A stretch of DNA of 64,000 nt from Sthenelais limicola (taxonomy: Eukaryota > Annelida > Polychaeta > Phyllodocida > Sigalionidae). The stretch lies in contig OW804094.1 of the NCBI GenBank assembly GCA_942159475.1, positions 20,131,067-20,195,066 on the forward strand, written 5' to 3'. How positions within the stretch are numbered: the first letter of the stretch is position 1; each line of letters starts with the position of its first letter. Below the pieces are notes generated by a model. That model saw only the letters and a list, made by a program, of their open reading frames with translations. It ran no database searches and had not been told where the DNA came from. Shown piece after piece: positions 21,958 through 32,239 of this stretch. Position numbers and translations under genes: made by a program.

Positions 21958-22434
21958 TTACTTAATGTCAAGAAAATGTTGAAAGTCTTTGTCCTGTTGA
22001 TGTTCTGGGATGATATGATATGATACCCTGTCATAAAACTCGTCTGATGAATTGTCACTGTCATTAAACAAATTCTGACCAAGAGGTTGAAGGGGAATGT
22101 CATCATGGCCGTCAAAAGAAAAAGCTGGTCCGGAAGATTTATTTTGAATTTCTAAAATTGTTTCGTCCAAAGTCTTGGCTAATTTTCGTCGTATATACTT
22201 TAATAACATCAGGTTAAAGGTCTTTATCACTGTCGTCCGTAAACTGTCATTTAAATCAACTTCCCCCTTTTCACAAAAAACGTTTACATTTAATGATAAT
22301 TACGCATATGGCTAATGAAACTCCTCCAATGACAGCCACCAAAGTGCATATTTCTAGCAATAATTCTCTGAATCTGTCTCCTTTAAGTTTGTCCATCAGG
22401 CTTTTTATTTTTGATTTCATTTGTTCAACCTGCA
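21958..22434 (-). pseudogene. Single-pass membrane protein C-terminus, possible env-like remnant
   Basis: After TATTTTATTGCAG at 22435 the minus strand encodes VEQMKSKIKSLMDKLKGDRF (helical, coiled-coil-like), then a clear membrane segment LVAVIGGVSLAICVIII and basic KCKRF, then a stop. One frame over, a cytosolic-like stretch continues (YIRRKLAKTLDETILEI ... DSDNSSDEF) to 21958. The membrane-anchored coiled coil with a tail resembles the end of a viral fusion protein or a host receptor. No family is recognised. Confidence 0.35.
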
Positions 22435-22553
22435 ATAAAATACATACATAATATTATAAAGGACGATGACATATATATTTATATATATACACGATACCAA
22501 AACATAGCAGCGAGTAAACTGGATAGAGAAAAGTGGATCAAGAGAGAGAGTGA

Positions 22554-22650
22554 GAGAAACAATGCAACCAACTTTTAATATTCATGACTTACCATTCGGG
22601 TATGACGAACAAGTGTTGTGGTTTCATTGATACTCGTTTTGTGGTGGGGT
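22554..22650 (-). pseudogene. Upstream exon of the membrane-protein remnant
   Basis: The minus strand ends an exon with RHTRM followed by GTAAGTCATG at 22594-22585. Joined to the acceptor at 22435 it gives SINETTTLVRHTRM then VEQMK in phase, extending the coiled coil. A TAA lies shortly upstream, so the exon start is unclear or the gene is dead. Confidence 0.3.
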
Positions 22651-22825
22651 TAATATAGAGGAAAGCTGAAATATGATTAATACCGAAATTAGGTTATAAC
22701 ATATATATATATATAAAGTTCATGAGAGAAAATTCAATTTAATTAAATGTATACAAATTATCTATTTTAAATTGGAGTAGACTATATGACTGAATACATT
22801 AATAGATACTAACATAATAAAACGC

Positions 22826-23744
22826 CTATGAAGTAGTTGCTCTCGCCTCCTGGTCAATGAACACCTGCATGGCCTTTTTAATCCTGACCCTTTTTCTTGG
22901 AAAGCACCTATTATTAGCTTCAGATATCCTTCCCACATACTCACTACATATCTCTGAAACATTTATATCCCTCCAGTGATTAGTGTTCCTCATGCTATGT
23001 TCGATTCTCTCACTGAACAACTCTTCATTCTCTCTTTGTTTCATTCTAACCCATTTATATGTCCTCTCTGCTATCGGTATCCTATTTCTCACGTTGACAT
23101 ATCCAATTACCAGGGTAATGGTCGCTGATATGAATGTGACAAACCTCATGACTCATGTTTAGGTTACTATATAATACATCCAATATAGTAGAAGAAGTTG
23201 ATGTTATTCTGGTATATATCTTTATTTCTTGTCTAAGACTATACCTATTCATTACTTCCTTCCATCTTGCTGACTGATTGTTACTAGAGCCTAAGTCGAT
23301 ATTTATATCACCAACTAATATGATTCTATGACTTCTTCTAGAAAGTTGTGACAACAAGCTACTTATATGCTCGAGAAACACATCCGTGCTGCCGGCTGGT
23401 CTCCTATACAGGTTGATTAGTATCATTTTACCATAATTTCCGTCTTTTATGGTTAGTAATTGTCATTCGTAATCAAAAGTACAAGTAGACATACCTTTCG
23501 TAAAATCTTCATTTACCAGTATTCCCTTTTTAATGTAACATGCGAGGCCTCCACCATTTTGTTCAGAACCTTCTATTACTCTGTCTTGCCTATGTAAGTT
23601 GTACAAATGGTGTGAGAAATATGTAGAGCTGTCATGTCTGCCCAACCACGTTTTATTGAGTGCGACTATGCTCAATTCACTGTTTAGGATTGCATTATTT
23701 ACTTCATCAAAATGTGCCCTCAAGCTTCTACAGTTGAAGCTCAT
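22826..23744 (-). pseudogene. LINE ORF2 endonuclease fragment (copy B)
   Basis: Three overlapping frames give an exonuclease-endonuclease-phosphatase domain: MSFNCRSLRAHFDEVNNAIL and NGGGLACYI (23744-23463), INLYRRPAG and VGDINIDLGSS with STILDVLYSN and ISDHYPG (23426-23082), then a basic linker (RKRVRIKKAMQVFI, to 22826). The catalytic Glu position reads Lys (LNKTW where E-T-W is usual), and at least two frameshifts separate the parts. Reverse transcriptase is missing. It is probably continuous with the NADAR-type ORF1 end at 24775-24249. Confidence 0.65.
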
Positions 23745-24248
23745 GATTGATTGACTGACCAGTTTGGTGTAGATTTTTAACTAATGCCATTTCATTCGTG
23801 AACAATTTGATTGCCTTCTAAAGACCTTTGCGTACATTCATAGAACATCAATAAGCTCTTTGGCTTTTCCCCACTTTGCCTCAAGGAGAACAGTCCCAGT
23901 GGTATATACCAGTTCAGATGTATCAGGCATACAGCATAGAAATAAAAATAACCTACATAGTTCTACCCTTCTACTTGTTGATTACCATTAAGATAACTAT
24001 ATTATGAGGACATTACGCATTTGGCATTTGCCCATGTCCGATACCATTCAGCCACTAGGTCTATTATTGTACCGATGTTTATACAGTTGAATGAATACAT
24101 TATACGGTTCGACCCATATGTTGACCTCTTAACAGCTGATCTGTCACGTTACCTTACTATTGATATATATTAGAAATATGTACCATTTTTTAACCAGTCC
24201 AATTTGGAGGTTGTTCCTGCATTAATGCTCAGATTCCTGTATGATCTT
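23745..24248 (-). other. ORF1-ORF2 spacer of LINE copy B
   Basis: About 500 non-coding bases lie between the ORF1 remnant and the endonuclease start. This is close to the 560-base spacer of the intact element at 48520-49078. Confidence 0.45.
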
Positions 24249-24775
24249 TCAAGAACATTTGTATCGATGACCGGTGTAGATATACGATGCCTTTCCAACG
24301 CTCTCCCGAAAATCCAATTTTTCGAAAGAGTCATTTTCTTGAGTCGTCTGTCTATGTTGATCGAGGTATTGGTTCATGGGATCTTCATGTACCAATTCGC
24401 TGTGGATTGGACCTGCTTGTAATTGTATTTCCATGTCTTCTTCGTTTTGTGACTTTGATCGATTTTCTGGTCTGTTATATGGTCTGTTTTTTGGCCTAGC
24501 TGTCGTGGACATCCTTGTATCATCTTCTCCCTCTCCTTGTGTAGGATGATACCAGCTGTGTTATCTCCTACTTGTACACGCGATCTTCTATCTATAGCAT
24601 GCTGTTTAAACTTGTAAATGTCATGCTTCGAGTGCTTGTTGACAGGGGAAATTGGTGTCTCGCTGGGGTATTTAGCTCTCATCTGTTCCCTGACCTTCAT
24701 CAGAGTTTTTCCCAGGAGGTTCTGTCCCTCCCAGGAGCCATCCATGAGTTTGTAACTTCCGAGATATGTGGAACA
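24249..24775 (-). pseudogene. LINE ORF1 C-terminus with NADAR end (copy B)
   Basis: The frame from about 24775 reads YLGSYKLMDGSWEGQNLLGK and TLMKVREQM, matching CYLGDRRLDDDSWSGKNEFG and KILMIVRQEV of the intact ORF1, i.e. the final beta-strand and helix of the NADAR fold with its G-x-N-x-L-G motif. A basic, low-complexity tail follows (DRRSRVQVGDNTAG, then KTDHITDQKIDQSHK), continuing in a second frame to 24249. The N-terminal part of the domain is absent because the sequence joins reverse transcriptase of copy A at about 24770. Confidence 0.6.
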
Positions 24776-26696
24776 AAATTCAAGCAATCGTCAAGAAGAA
24801 AACCAAGGTATTGAAAGTTAGAAACTATATCAATCATGGCATCGTCTGTGTAGATAACATACTGCCTATTATTCCTTTTTTTGGTACCTCTAAAGATCTG
24901 TAATTTCGTTTTTTTTTGCATTTATAGTTACGCCATTCTTCTCCACCCCATTCTTCTCCACCCAATTTTTTAAATTGTTGACATCATGCTGAATAGAGAT
25001 CACATCTTGGTCAGAACTAATTTGATGAAGCAAAACACAGTCATCGGCATACATAATAATCTTCCCTCTGAAATCTACTGAACTTAAATCATTAATATAT
25101 AAAATAAACAAAATTGGTCTGAGGATACTTCCTTGGGCTACGCCTGCTGTTAGGGTCATACAATTGGATAAGAGGCCCCCCATCATGATTTGTTGTTCTC
25201 TTCCCTTAGAGTATGATCATATTAAATTTAGAAGGTTACCTTTAACACCAAGCATTTCTAATTTTGTAAGCAAAATATCAATATTAATAGAATTAAAAGC
25301 TTTAGAAAGATCGAAATAAGTTGCTGTGGTGTCAAGACCCTTATCTTTATTTTCAAGAACATAATTCATAAGGGAGAAAACTGCACTTTCAACGACCCAA
25401 ACTTACTATAGAAAACATTTAATAGGTTGGCAGCTTTTAAACCATCAACTGTCTTCCCAGCAATGGAATGAAGTGGCTAGTTTCTTGGATTTATTGCCAA
25501 ACATGTCTTTGATTTGCCTCCAGAATTTCTTAGTGTTTTGTTTGCAGTTATTTAGTTGATTGCGAATAACCTCTCTTTTTTGACCTTTGACGAGCCTATT
25601 TAAGTTTCGTCTAAGAATGACCGCTTCTTGATAATCAGTACGTGACCCATTCTTTCTAGATCTTTTAAATAGTTTATCACGATCAGATATCATTGTCAAA
25701 ATATGTTGCGGTAGTACCATTTTTCCTTTTCTTTTTATCGAAATTTCGTCAATTGGACTAAATTCGTCTAGGTAATTCAATAAGCATTCTTTCATAATTG
25801 ACCACATAGTCTCAGATGAGGCTGTATTGTCACCAAAACAGAAAATATTACCAATCGTATGATCAAGATTAAGTCTCATGTGGTCAAGACCTATATTTTG
25901 ATATCTTCTACCATACCTTTTTTCAACATGTATGGGTTCTTTATGCTTTTTTATTTGGGTAAACGTGCATAGATGATCAGATATATTATAATTTAGGATA
26001 CCTGAGTTCATGATATGAGAATGATCTGAAAACATTACATCTATCAGTGTACCGTGATTACCCATATATCTTGTAGGCTTATCTACAAGTGATTCCAGCT
26101 GAAAGTCAGTCATTAAGCTAATCAATTCACCAGTCTTAGGATCTTGGTCTTCTAGGAGATTGATATTTATATCACCACATAGGAATGTGTTGTTATGAAC
26201 TCTAGATTTAACAGCTGAGGGAACTGTTTTTAATTCATGTATGAACAGATTCTTATCTCCCGTGGGTGGACGGTAGCAGTTCAGTATACTTATGCTTCGT
26301 TGTTGACCAGGCTTTACAACAAGACATTGGATCTCTATATATATATTTGCACTGCATAAGTTAAGGTCTTTTAATAACCATTCATTGACTTTATAATCCC
26401 TATATAATTATATAACATCCCAGACCGCCTCCACTTTTTTTGACATTAGGTAGGTCTGTACGTCTGTCACAGCGATACAGATTATAATCGTTACCTATAC
26501 ATAAGCTTGTGTCGAAGTCAGAATCATTCAACCAAGTTTCTTGGAGGCAGAGAATCCTTACAAATTTGCATATAAGAGAGTTTTGTATTTCGTCAACCTT
26601 ATTCCTGAGAGACCTTATGTTCAAAGATAGAATGCCTAGGCCCTTCATATTGGTAAGGTTTTGTGTATTAACCGACTCCATCACGTTTAAAGACAT
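24770..26696 (-). pseudogene. LINE ORF2 remnant: endonuclease plus part of reverse transcriptase (copy A)
   Basis: Endonuclease: LSLNIRSLRNKVDEIQ, LQETWLND and GGGLGCYI (26696-26400), a degenerate region with YRPP-, GDI-N-like pieces (26400-26125), then TLIDVMFSDH and ISDHLCTF (26125-25900) and a basic linker. Reverse transcriptase: TYFDLSKAFNSINIDILL (near 25320), GVAQGSILRPILFILYIND (25140-25080), MYADDCVLL and FQYLGFLLDD. Stops and frame changes occur, and the finger region before block A is deleted near 25430. The block A and YADD sequences are nearly those of the intact element at 49079, so this is the same family. Confidence 0.7.
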
Positions 26697-26790
26697 ACAG
26701 GGTTATAAACATTTCTTGACAAACTTTGCGAGCAGGCCCAATGACCTCATTACAATTCTGAATCTGAGATTCGCATTTGTAGCAAATTAT
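26697..26790. other. Spacer upstream of LINE copy A ORF2
   Basis: A short non-coding piece between the LINE ORF2 start and the first copy of the 643-bp repeat. Confidence 0.4.
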
Positions 26791-27433
26791 AAAAGGCAGA
26801 GAAGAGTACAATAAAAACAATGATAGCCATATTAGGCTTGACAGCATGCGCTACAGTTCGAAGACAACAACAGCAGTAATTTTACTGGGTAGTCATCAAC
26901 TTTGGAGAAACATCATTTTCAGACCATGGATAACATATACGAGGGAACATATTTACAGGTTCTTGGAGGTATAACCTCTATAGTACAGAATATAACAAGC
27001 AAAAAGCGATTTCTACTAACCCTACGAACGGAGAGACTATTGAAAGGTCCAGTTGGAGTCTCGCTTTTTTCCACTAGGCCCACCCTGAAGCAAATGTATA
27101 CGTTTTCTTCATGTTAGTACAATAACATTAAAACTAAAATTAAAAGGGCATATATGTTGCCCAAAACGTGGGAACCCCAATAAACAAAACCAACACTTAA
27201 TGCCACACATCCTGTTATTTCCTTGTTCTGTATTAAATTCATTCCCTTTATAATTCTAATATAATAAGATGGAATTAAATGAACGTTGGTATTGGCAAGT
27301 TGGTAAAAAGCATTTGTGTGAACCTCACCTGTAACTGGCATGAAGAGCTTGCCATGATGAAATGAAGACTTGGAAGTTGAAGTGGACCGCTTGAAGGTTT
27401 GAGAAGAAAATTTATGGGGTTGGGGATAGTGGT
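26791..27433. repeat. 643-bp dispersed direct repeat, copy 1
   Basis: It is nearly identical (I estimate about 97%) to 31311-31954 in the same orientation. Similarity starts at AAAAGGCAGAGAAG and ends at GGGGATAGTGGT in both, with unrelated flanks. It lacks TG...CA ends, a primer-binding site or terminal inverted repeats. The minus strand has a 75-codon frame (27341-27114) with a hydrophobic segment (YALLILVLMLLY), and CAGTTACAG followed by GTGAGG, which looks like a splice donor after a short ATG-initiated exon. Nature unknown: a duplicated exon, a non-autonomous element or a segmental duplication. Confidence 0.85.
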
Positions 27434-27439
27434 TAGAAT

Positions 27440-27830
27440 AGGTGTGTGTATGTGTGTCTTAAGTGTGCGTAACGGGGTACACTGTTTTGCGAAAGCCCCG
27501 TTGGTGACCGGCGGCACCCGCCGCCGCAGCAGTCCCGTAGGCGCACGTACCCCCTCGCGTCGGTCAACGGCAGGTGGGACGTTGGCTGATGCGCAGGGTG
27601 GCGTTGGGTGGCGGCACTTATAACGTTGGCCACCTTTAGGGTATACGTTTGGCAACTGATATATTAGCGTTGGGTGGCGGCCCATATAACGTTGGCCACC
27701 TTTAGGGTATACGTTTGGCAACTGATATATTAGCGTTGGGTAACTGAATATGAACGTTGGGCAACGGAAATATGAACGTTTTGGGTTGGTTTGGAGCGCT
27801 ATATAGGATCGGATTTAACTTTTTTTCTAG
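27440..27830. repeat. GC-rich tract with 66-bp tandem repeat
   Basis: A 66-bp unit beginning GCGTTGGGTGGCGG starts at 27601, 27667 and (partial) 27733. AACGTTGG recurs within and after it. The preceding 150 bases are unusually GC-rich for this window (CACCCGCCGCCGCAGC), and GGAGCGCTATATAGGATCG near 27795 resembles a core promoter. No gene is recognised. Confidence 0.7.
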
Positions 27831-28600
27831 GGTTCATATGCTACATAAAAGCAGACTAATGACAAAACCACAGCTCTTTTTCTTAATTTTTTTTATTCAT
27901 ACAATCATTGAAGTCATACAATGAGGCTATTATACATCTGATGGATGAGAAATTCTATATTCAATACCCATTACGGAAAAGGTTATTCTGAGGTGTAAAG
28001 CAAAGGTAAAACATACCTCTGTATATAGCTAAATACAGTCTGTATATAGCTAAATAATTAAAGTATTATCCATATAGACATATATTCGAAACGATAGACA
28101 AGTTGAATAGGCAGGCATTGAGCAGCTGCTGCCACTCACTGACGGACAACTTGCATCCATGTTAACAGTTGATTAATCTGCACCACTTATCTAATCAAGA
28201 ACATGTTCATCAATTTCACATAATTATGAATACATGTATGGTACGTCCGAAATACAACCAAATCTCATAAGATGACAGCTGATCAGGTTGTACTCCATCG
28301 TAAGGAGACCATTTTATTTATTACATCAATTTATACCTTGAAAACCACAATATTCCAGTCGTTGAAATACAATATTACTGTGTAAATGCTCTGACAGCTT
28401 ATATCAGTGTTAATATTACATAGAAAACATAAATTTGCCTAAATCTCGTGAATACTAAATGTAAAATAAAATTCCTGTAATAATCCAGTTGAATATGAAG
28501 CCATTTTGAAAGTGAAATACCCACTCTCTCGTTGTACCTAATCATCGACCTAAAGATTTCCGTCAAAAATCAGGAAAAATTAAAATTCTCGCCATCACGG
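27831..28600. other. Non-coding interval
   Basis: AT-rich with no protein-like frame. It contains a short direct repeat, CTGTATATAGCTAAATA, at about 28018-28050. Confidence 0.4.
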
Positions 28601-28608
28601 CGCTAAAC

Positions 28609-28910
28609 CAACTAAATATTGGAATTTTTGAAAAAAATGTTTGTCTATATGATGGAAGGAGTCCCCTAGACAACATAAATATTGACAGAATTGAGAAAAG
28701 TTGTTGAAGTTTTGGAGTGACGAAAACCATATTTGACGATTTCCGTCGCAGAAATGTTAAGTTAGGATTACTATCGGGAATCGCTATCACATCCCTACAA
28801 CAACTAAATATTGGAATTTTTCAAAAATCTTTTCATCTTTATGATGGAAGAAGTTTACTAGAGGACATATTCACTGAGAGAGTTTCGAAAATCATTAAAA
28901 TATTAATTTT
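28609..28910. repeat. Tandem duplication of about 192 bp
   Basis: CAACTAAATATTGGAATTTTT starts at 28609 and 28801, followed in both by AAAAA-TTT, ATGATGGAAG and a CTAGA-GACAT phrase. The two units have diverged moderately. Confidence 0.65.
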
Positions 28911-29463
28911 AATTTATTAGAAAGTCTCCTTTTTTTGGCGTTAAAAAACGTGTCACAAAAAAACACCTTGAATTGAGGCCCATAATGACATAAAATGTCC
29001 ATATATACCTGGTGTTAAATGCCATATAAATACCTGTAATATGAGGTAAATGTTTCACCATAACCCTCTTATAACGCCAAAAACGCTTAAAATACTGACT
29101 GTAAAATTATGTATCATTACAGCATTGTATAGAATCCCTCACCTGTCCATATATGATTGAACAAAAATATAATACAATATCGTCCATCTCTGACTGAAGA
29201 GCAAATTGAGGTGAAACTAAGGATTACATGATCTTTAAAGCTTGTACCAGACGCATACAGTAACATTGTTCAAAACTAAAACCCCTAGGTGTACGAAATA
29301 CAGTCATTTACATGCATTTGAGATTGCTTATCACATGAAACAGCAAATCGGATACATATCTGTATTTGATTTATTTATTCTTACAAAGGTGGAGACAACC
29401 TGACGGTACTTTTCTGACCTTATGATACATATATACATATAATACATTCATCACACATCACAC
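28911..29463. other. Non-coding interval
   Basis: No gene signal seen. Confidence 0.4.
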
Positions 29464-29623
29464 TTAAAAGTAGATTTTTTTGCTGGTGTTTTTTTCCAGG
29501 CGCTCCTTTGTGTTGTTGAATGTGTTGTACTTTTGGAGCAGCCCACAAATCTTGCTGGAAATTCCTTTCCTTGCCTTTTTAACTTTCTTTCCATCTTTCT
29601 CTGGCTGGATGTGCAGGTAGATC
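29464..29623 (-). CDS. Terminal exon of an uncharacterised gene
   Basis: After a TTTTTCACAG acceptor the minus strand encodes IYLHIQPEKDGKKVKKARKG and continues to KNTSKKIYF and a stop. It is Lys-rich and helical, with no recognised domain. It lies 340 bases downstream of the Crypton-like exon on the same strand and could be a later exon of that gene, although the phases of the two visible exons do not join directly. Confidence 0.35.
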
Positions 29624-29959
29624 CTGTGAAAAATAATAGATTAAAAATGATTACATACTGGAATGTGCAAAATTGGCAGACATTGGAAGCAACTCCTAGA
29701 TTTCATTTTGACAATGTACATTATATTTATGTCTAACTCTGCCTATGATACATACAGTGGTAAAATAAGCCTGGGAAGGTACCAATCAAATGACATGTTT
29801 GGAATCAGTATAGTTGGATTGACCAGTGTAGCAATACTTTTCAGACAGAACTAATGACCTTTGGAAGCTCCCTTTCAATAATTACCCATCTTACTCTATA
29901 AATCTATTAATCACTATTAATATTAATATGAATGAGATAATTACAAGTCTGTATCTTAC

Positions 29960-30290
29960 CTCTGGAAAAAGTCCAGGGTCACCTTTATCTTCGCCACCAT
30001 CATCAACCTTGAACACAATCTGTTGTTTTTTTAGTTTGTGTAGACCCTCTCTACCACGTCTGCCGAAGTGCACCACAGTTTCAACGAAGACTCTTAACTG
30101 TAGTCCCTGGGCAGTAGTCTGGTCTAACACACCCGAAGAATAGATCTGTTGCAAGTGGCGGGCAGACATGGGTTTGTGACTCCTGTCGATGTACTGCCCA
30201 TTCTCAGACAGAGCCCTCATGCGTCCTGTGAGTACCTTGTTAGCACAGATGAAGTGTGAGTTTGTGAATAGCCGACCTGATCGAGTTTAG
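29960..30290 (-). CDS. Crypton-like tyrosine-recombinase exon
   Basis: The minus strand reads ANKVLTGRMRALSENGQYID, HKPMSARHLQQIYSSGVLD and VHFGRRGREGLHKLKK, then ends FPE with a GTAAGA donor at 29959. The sequence (F/L)-x-FGRRGREG is the conserved box around the first catalytic Arg in Crypton-type recombinases and their ZMYM/QRICH/KCTD1-related descendants. The rest of the catalytic domain (H-x-x-R and Tyr) is not found downstream, so this is one exon or a fragment. Upstream of it lies LINE DNA. Confidence 0.5.
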
Positions 30291-30299
30291 GGCGGAGAC

Positions 30300-30770
30300 A
30301 CTATATTCTTCCTTTAAACTTTAAATTTAAACATCAGGCCCAGTAGAGAAATATCTCCTCTCTTTTTTACTGAGTCTATCCTCAAATCACGCCTCATTTC
30401 TTCAATCGACATGTTATTATTATTATTAAAATAAATCAGCCTGATTGCCGGTTCAATACACTCTGTAACTTGTTTATATGTACCATATTGGCAAGTGAGT
30501 ATAAATAGTTACCATATTCAGCCAACGAGAGAACATGCGCCTTAACAACTGTTGTGGCAATCTCCTTGTTTAGGCTACCTCTTAGTTTACCAAAACCATT
30601 AATTTTTTGCTGTATAGAATTTTTGATTTTAATAAAATGTTGGTTGAAATTTAGGGTAGCATCAATAGTGAAGCCTAAGTAACAAGTTGTTTTGGCTCTC
30701 TCGATAGCAAGACCATCTATAAAAACATCTCCCAGAGTGGCAAAATTAACTGACATGTCGGCTTGAACAT
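30300..30770 (-). pseudogene. LINE reverse transcriptase, C-terminal fragment
   Basis: The frame 30756-30436 reads IDGLAIERAKTTCYLGFTID (the YLG-x-x-x-D block after the palm) and helical thumb sequence IKNSIQQKINGFGKLRGSLN, ending LQSVLNRQSG. The next frame, MSIEEMRRDLRIDSV near 30412-30368, is the usual start of the C-terminal end of LINE ORF2. Palm and endonuclease are missing: a typical 5'-truncated copy with a frameshift. Confidence 0.6.
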
Positions 30771-30830
30771 GTCAAATGGAGCTTTTAATTTATATTTAGA
30801 TTCAGCAATGATTTGATCATGCCAATATGA

Positions 30831-31082
30831 TTACCTGATAAATGATTGGAGTTTTCTTAAATGATCGAAGTTTATAACATACCCAAAGTGCTGACTGCTG
30901 ACCCTGGCTGGTTTTTCCATTTTTCTGATGATGTTATCCTTCCTGTTGACAAGCATACTGACCAACCCATTAACCCCGGACCCCATCTTCTGTCCAAGGA
31001 CACTGTCCCCCAACACTGGGTGTTCTACGCTGAGGCGGGTGGCAATTATTTCAAGGTCCTCCTTGCGTGGTCTAGGGCATAC
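30831..31082 (-). CDS. Exon of a transposon-associated family related to the 59-62 kb gene
   Basis: After an ACTGCAG acceptor the minus strand encodes VCPRPRKEDLEIIATRLSVE, HPVLGD, then a Gly/Ser turn and LVSMLVNRKDNIIRKMEKP. An R-P-x-x-x-D/E-x-x-x-I-A pattern followed by a (Y/H)P-x-L and an N-R-x-x-N-x-R helix is seen in SAM-domain, transposon-associated invertebrate proteins like the gene at 62091-59174. It ends in LINE sequence without a clear donor. Confidence 0.4.
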   Translation of the reverse strand, partial: VCPRPRKEDLEIIATRLSVEHPVLGDSVLGQKMGSGVNGLVSMLVNRKDNIIRKMEKPARVSSQHFGYVINFDHLRKLQSFIR

Positions 31083-31310
31083 CTGCAGTAATATCAATTA
31101 ATATGTGGGAAACATTATATATAGTTGTGTATCAACAATCTTTAAACTTATATTGTGTTCTATATCCATCACTAGTTGCTCATTGTTAGCTTGTGCAAGG
31201 AGGGATATGCTAATGTCCTGATTGTCAGCTTGAACCTGTCTGTCCATAGCAGACAGAGATCACTTAGGATATGTTAAATATTGAATGCACCTACATATAT
31301 GGCCCTTTCC

Positions 31311-31954
31311 AAAAGGCAGAGAAGAGTACAATAAAAACAACAACAGCCATATTAGGCTTGACGGCATGTGCTACGGTTCGAAGACAACAACAACAGTAAT
31401 TTTACTGGGTAGTCATCAACTTTGGAGAAACATCATTTTCAGACCATGGATAATATATACGTGGGAACATATTTACAGGTTCTTGAAGGTATAACCTCTA
31501 TAGTACAGAATATAACAAGCAAAAAGCGATTTCTACTAACCCTACGAACGGAGAGACTATTGAAAGGTCCAGTTGGAGTCTCGCTTTTTTCCACTAGGCC
31601 CACCCTGAAGCAAATGTATACGTTTTCTTCATGTTAGTACAATAACATTAAAACTAAAATTAAAAGGGCATATATGTTGCCCAAAACGTGGGAACCCCAA
31701 TAAACAAAACCAACACTTAATGCCACACGTCCTGTTATTTCCTTGTTCTGTATTAAATTCATTCCCTTTATAACTCTAATATAATAAGATGGAAATTAAA
31801 TGAACATTGGTATTGGCAAGTTGATAAAAAGTATTTGTGTGAACCTCGCCTGTGACTGGCATGAAGAGCTTGCCATGATGAAATGAAGACTTGGAAGTTG
31901 AAGTGGACCGCTTGAAGGTTTGAGAAGAAAATTTATGGGGTTGGGGATAGTGGT
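31311..31954. repeat. 643-bp dispersed direct repeat, copy 2
   Basis: This is the second copy of 26791-27433. Differences include ATGATAG versus CAACAG near the start and a one-base insertion (GGAAATT versus GGAATT) near 31795 that breaks the minus-strand 75-codon frame. Confidence 0.85.
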
Positions 31955-32224
31955 ACTCCTCAGGATTCTATTTTGTAATATAAGCAATTTTCAGATATCT
32001 GTCTTAGTTAGACAAGATACTGTAGATAGACTATAATCAAAAAGCGATATGATTTTAGATTTGGCTAACATAATCGCAGTTCTTGTATCTAAATTTCTCC
32101 TTATTTTGTTAAAAGTATATAACTTGTGATTTATTTGCTTAATTGCCGAGTTGAGTTGACCAATCATCAGTTCATTCTATTTAATGTATTGGCCTGAAAA
32201 TGAAATAAAAAAAAAAAAAAAAAA
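31955..32224 (+). repeat. 3' end of a poly(A) retrotransposon on the plus strand
   Basis: The non-coding stretch ends GTATTGGCCTGAAAATGAAAT followed by an A run (about 32207-32224). Such an end marks a LINE or SINE insertion. It abuts, in opposite orientation, the truncated reverse transcriptase of copy C. Confidence 0.5.
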
Positions 32225-32239
32225 GTGTGAGTCGAGTAT

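Noticed and set aside
26791..31954. The 643-bp repeats as LTRs of one retroelement
   Set aside because: There is no TG...CA, primer-binding site, polypurine tract or gag-pol between them, and the interior is a mix of unrelated fragments on the minus strand.
32177..32239. Phe-rich end of the reverse-transcriptase frame
   Set aside because: It is the reading of an A/T homopolymer at an element junction, not native protein.
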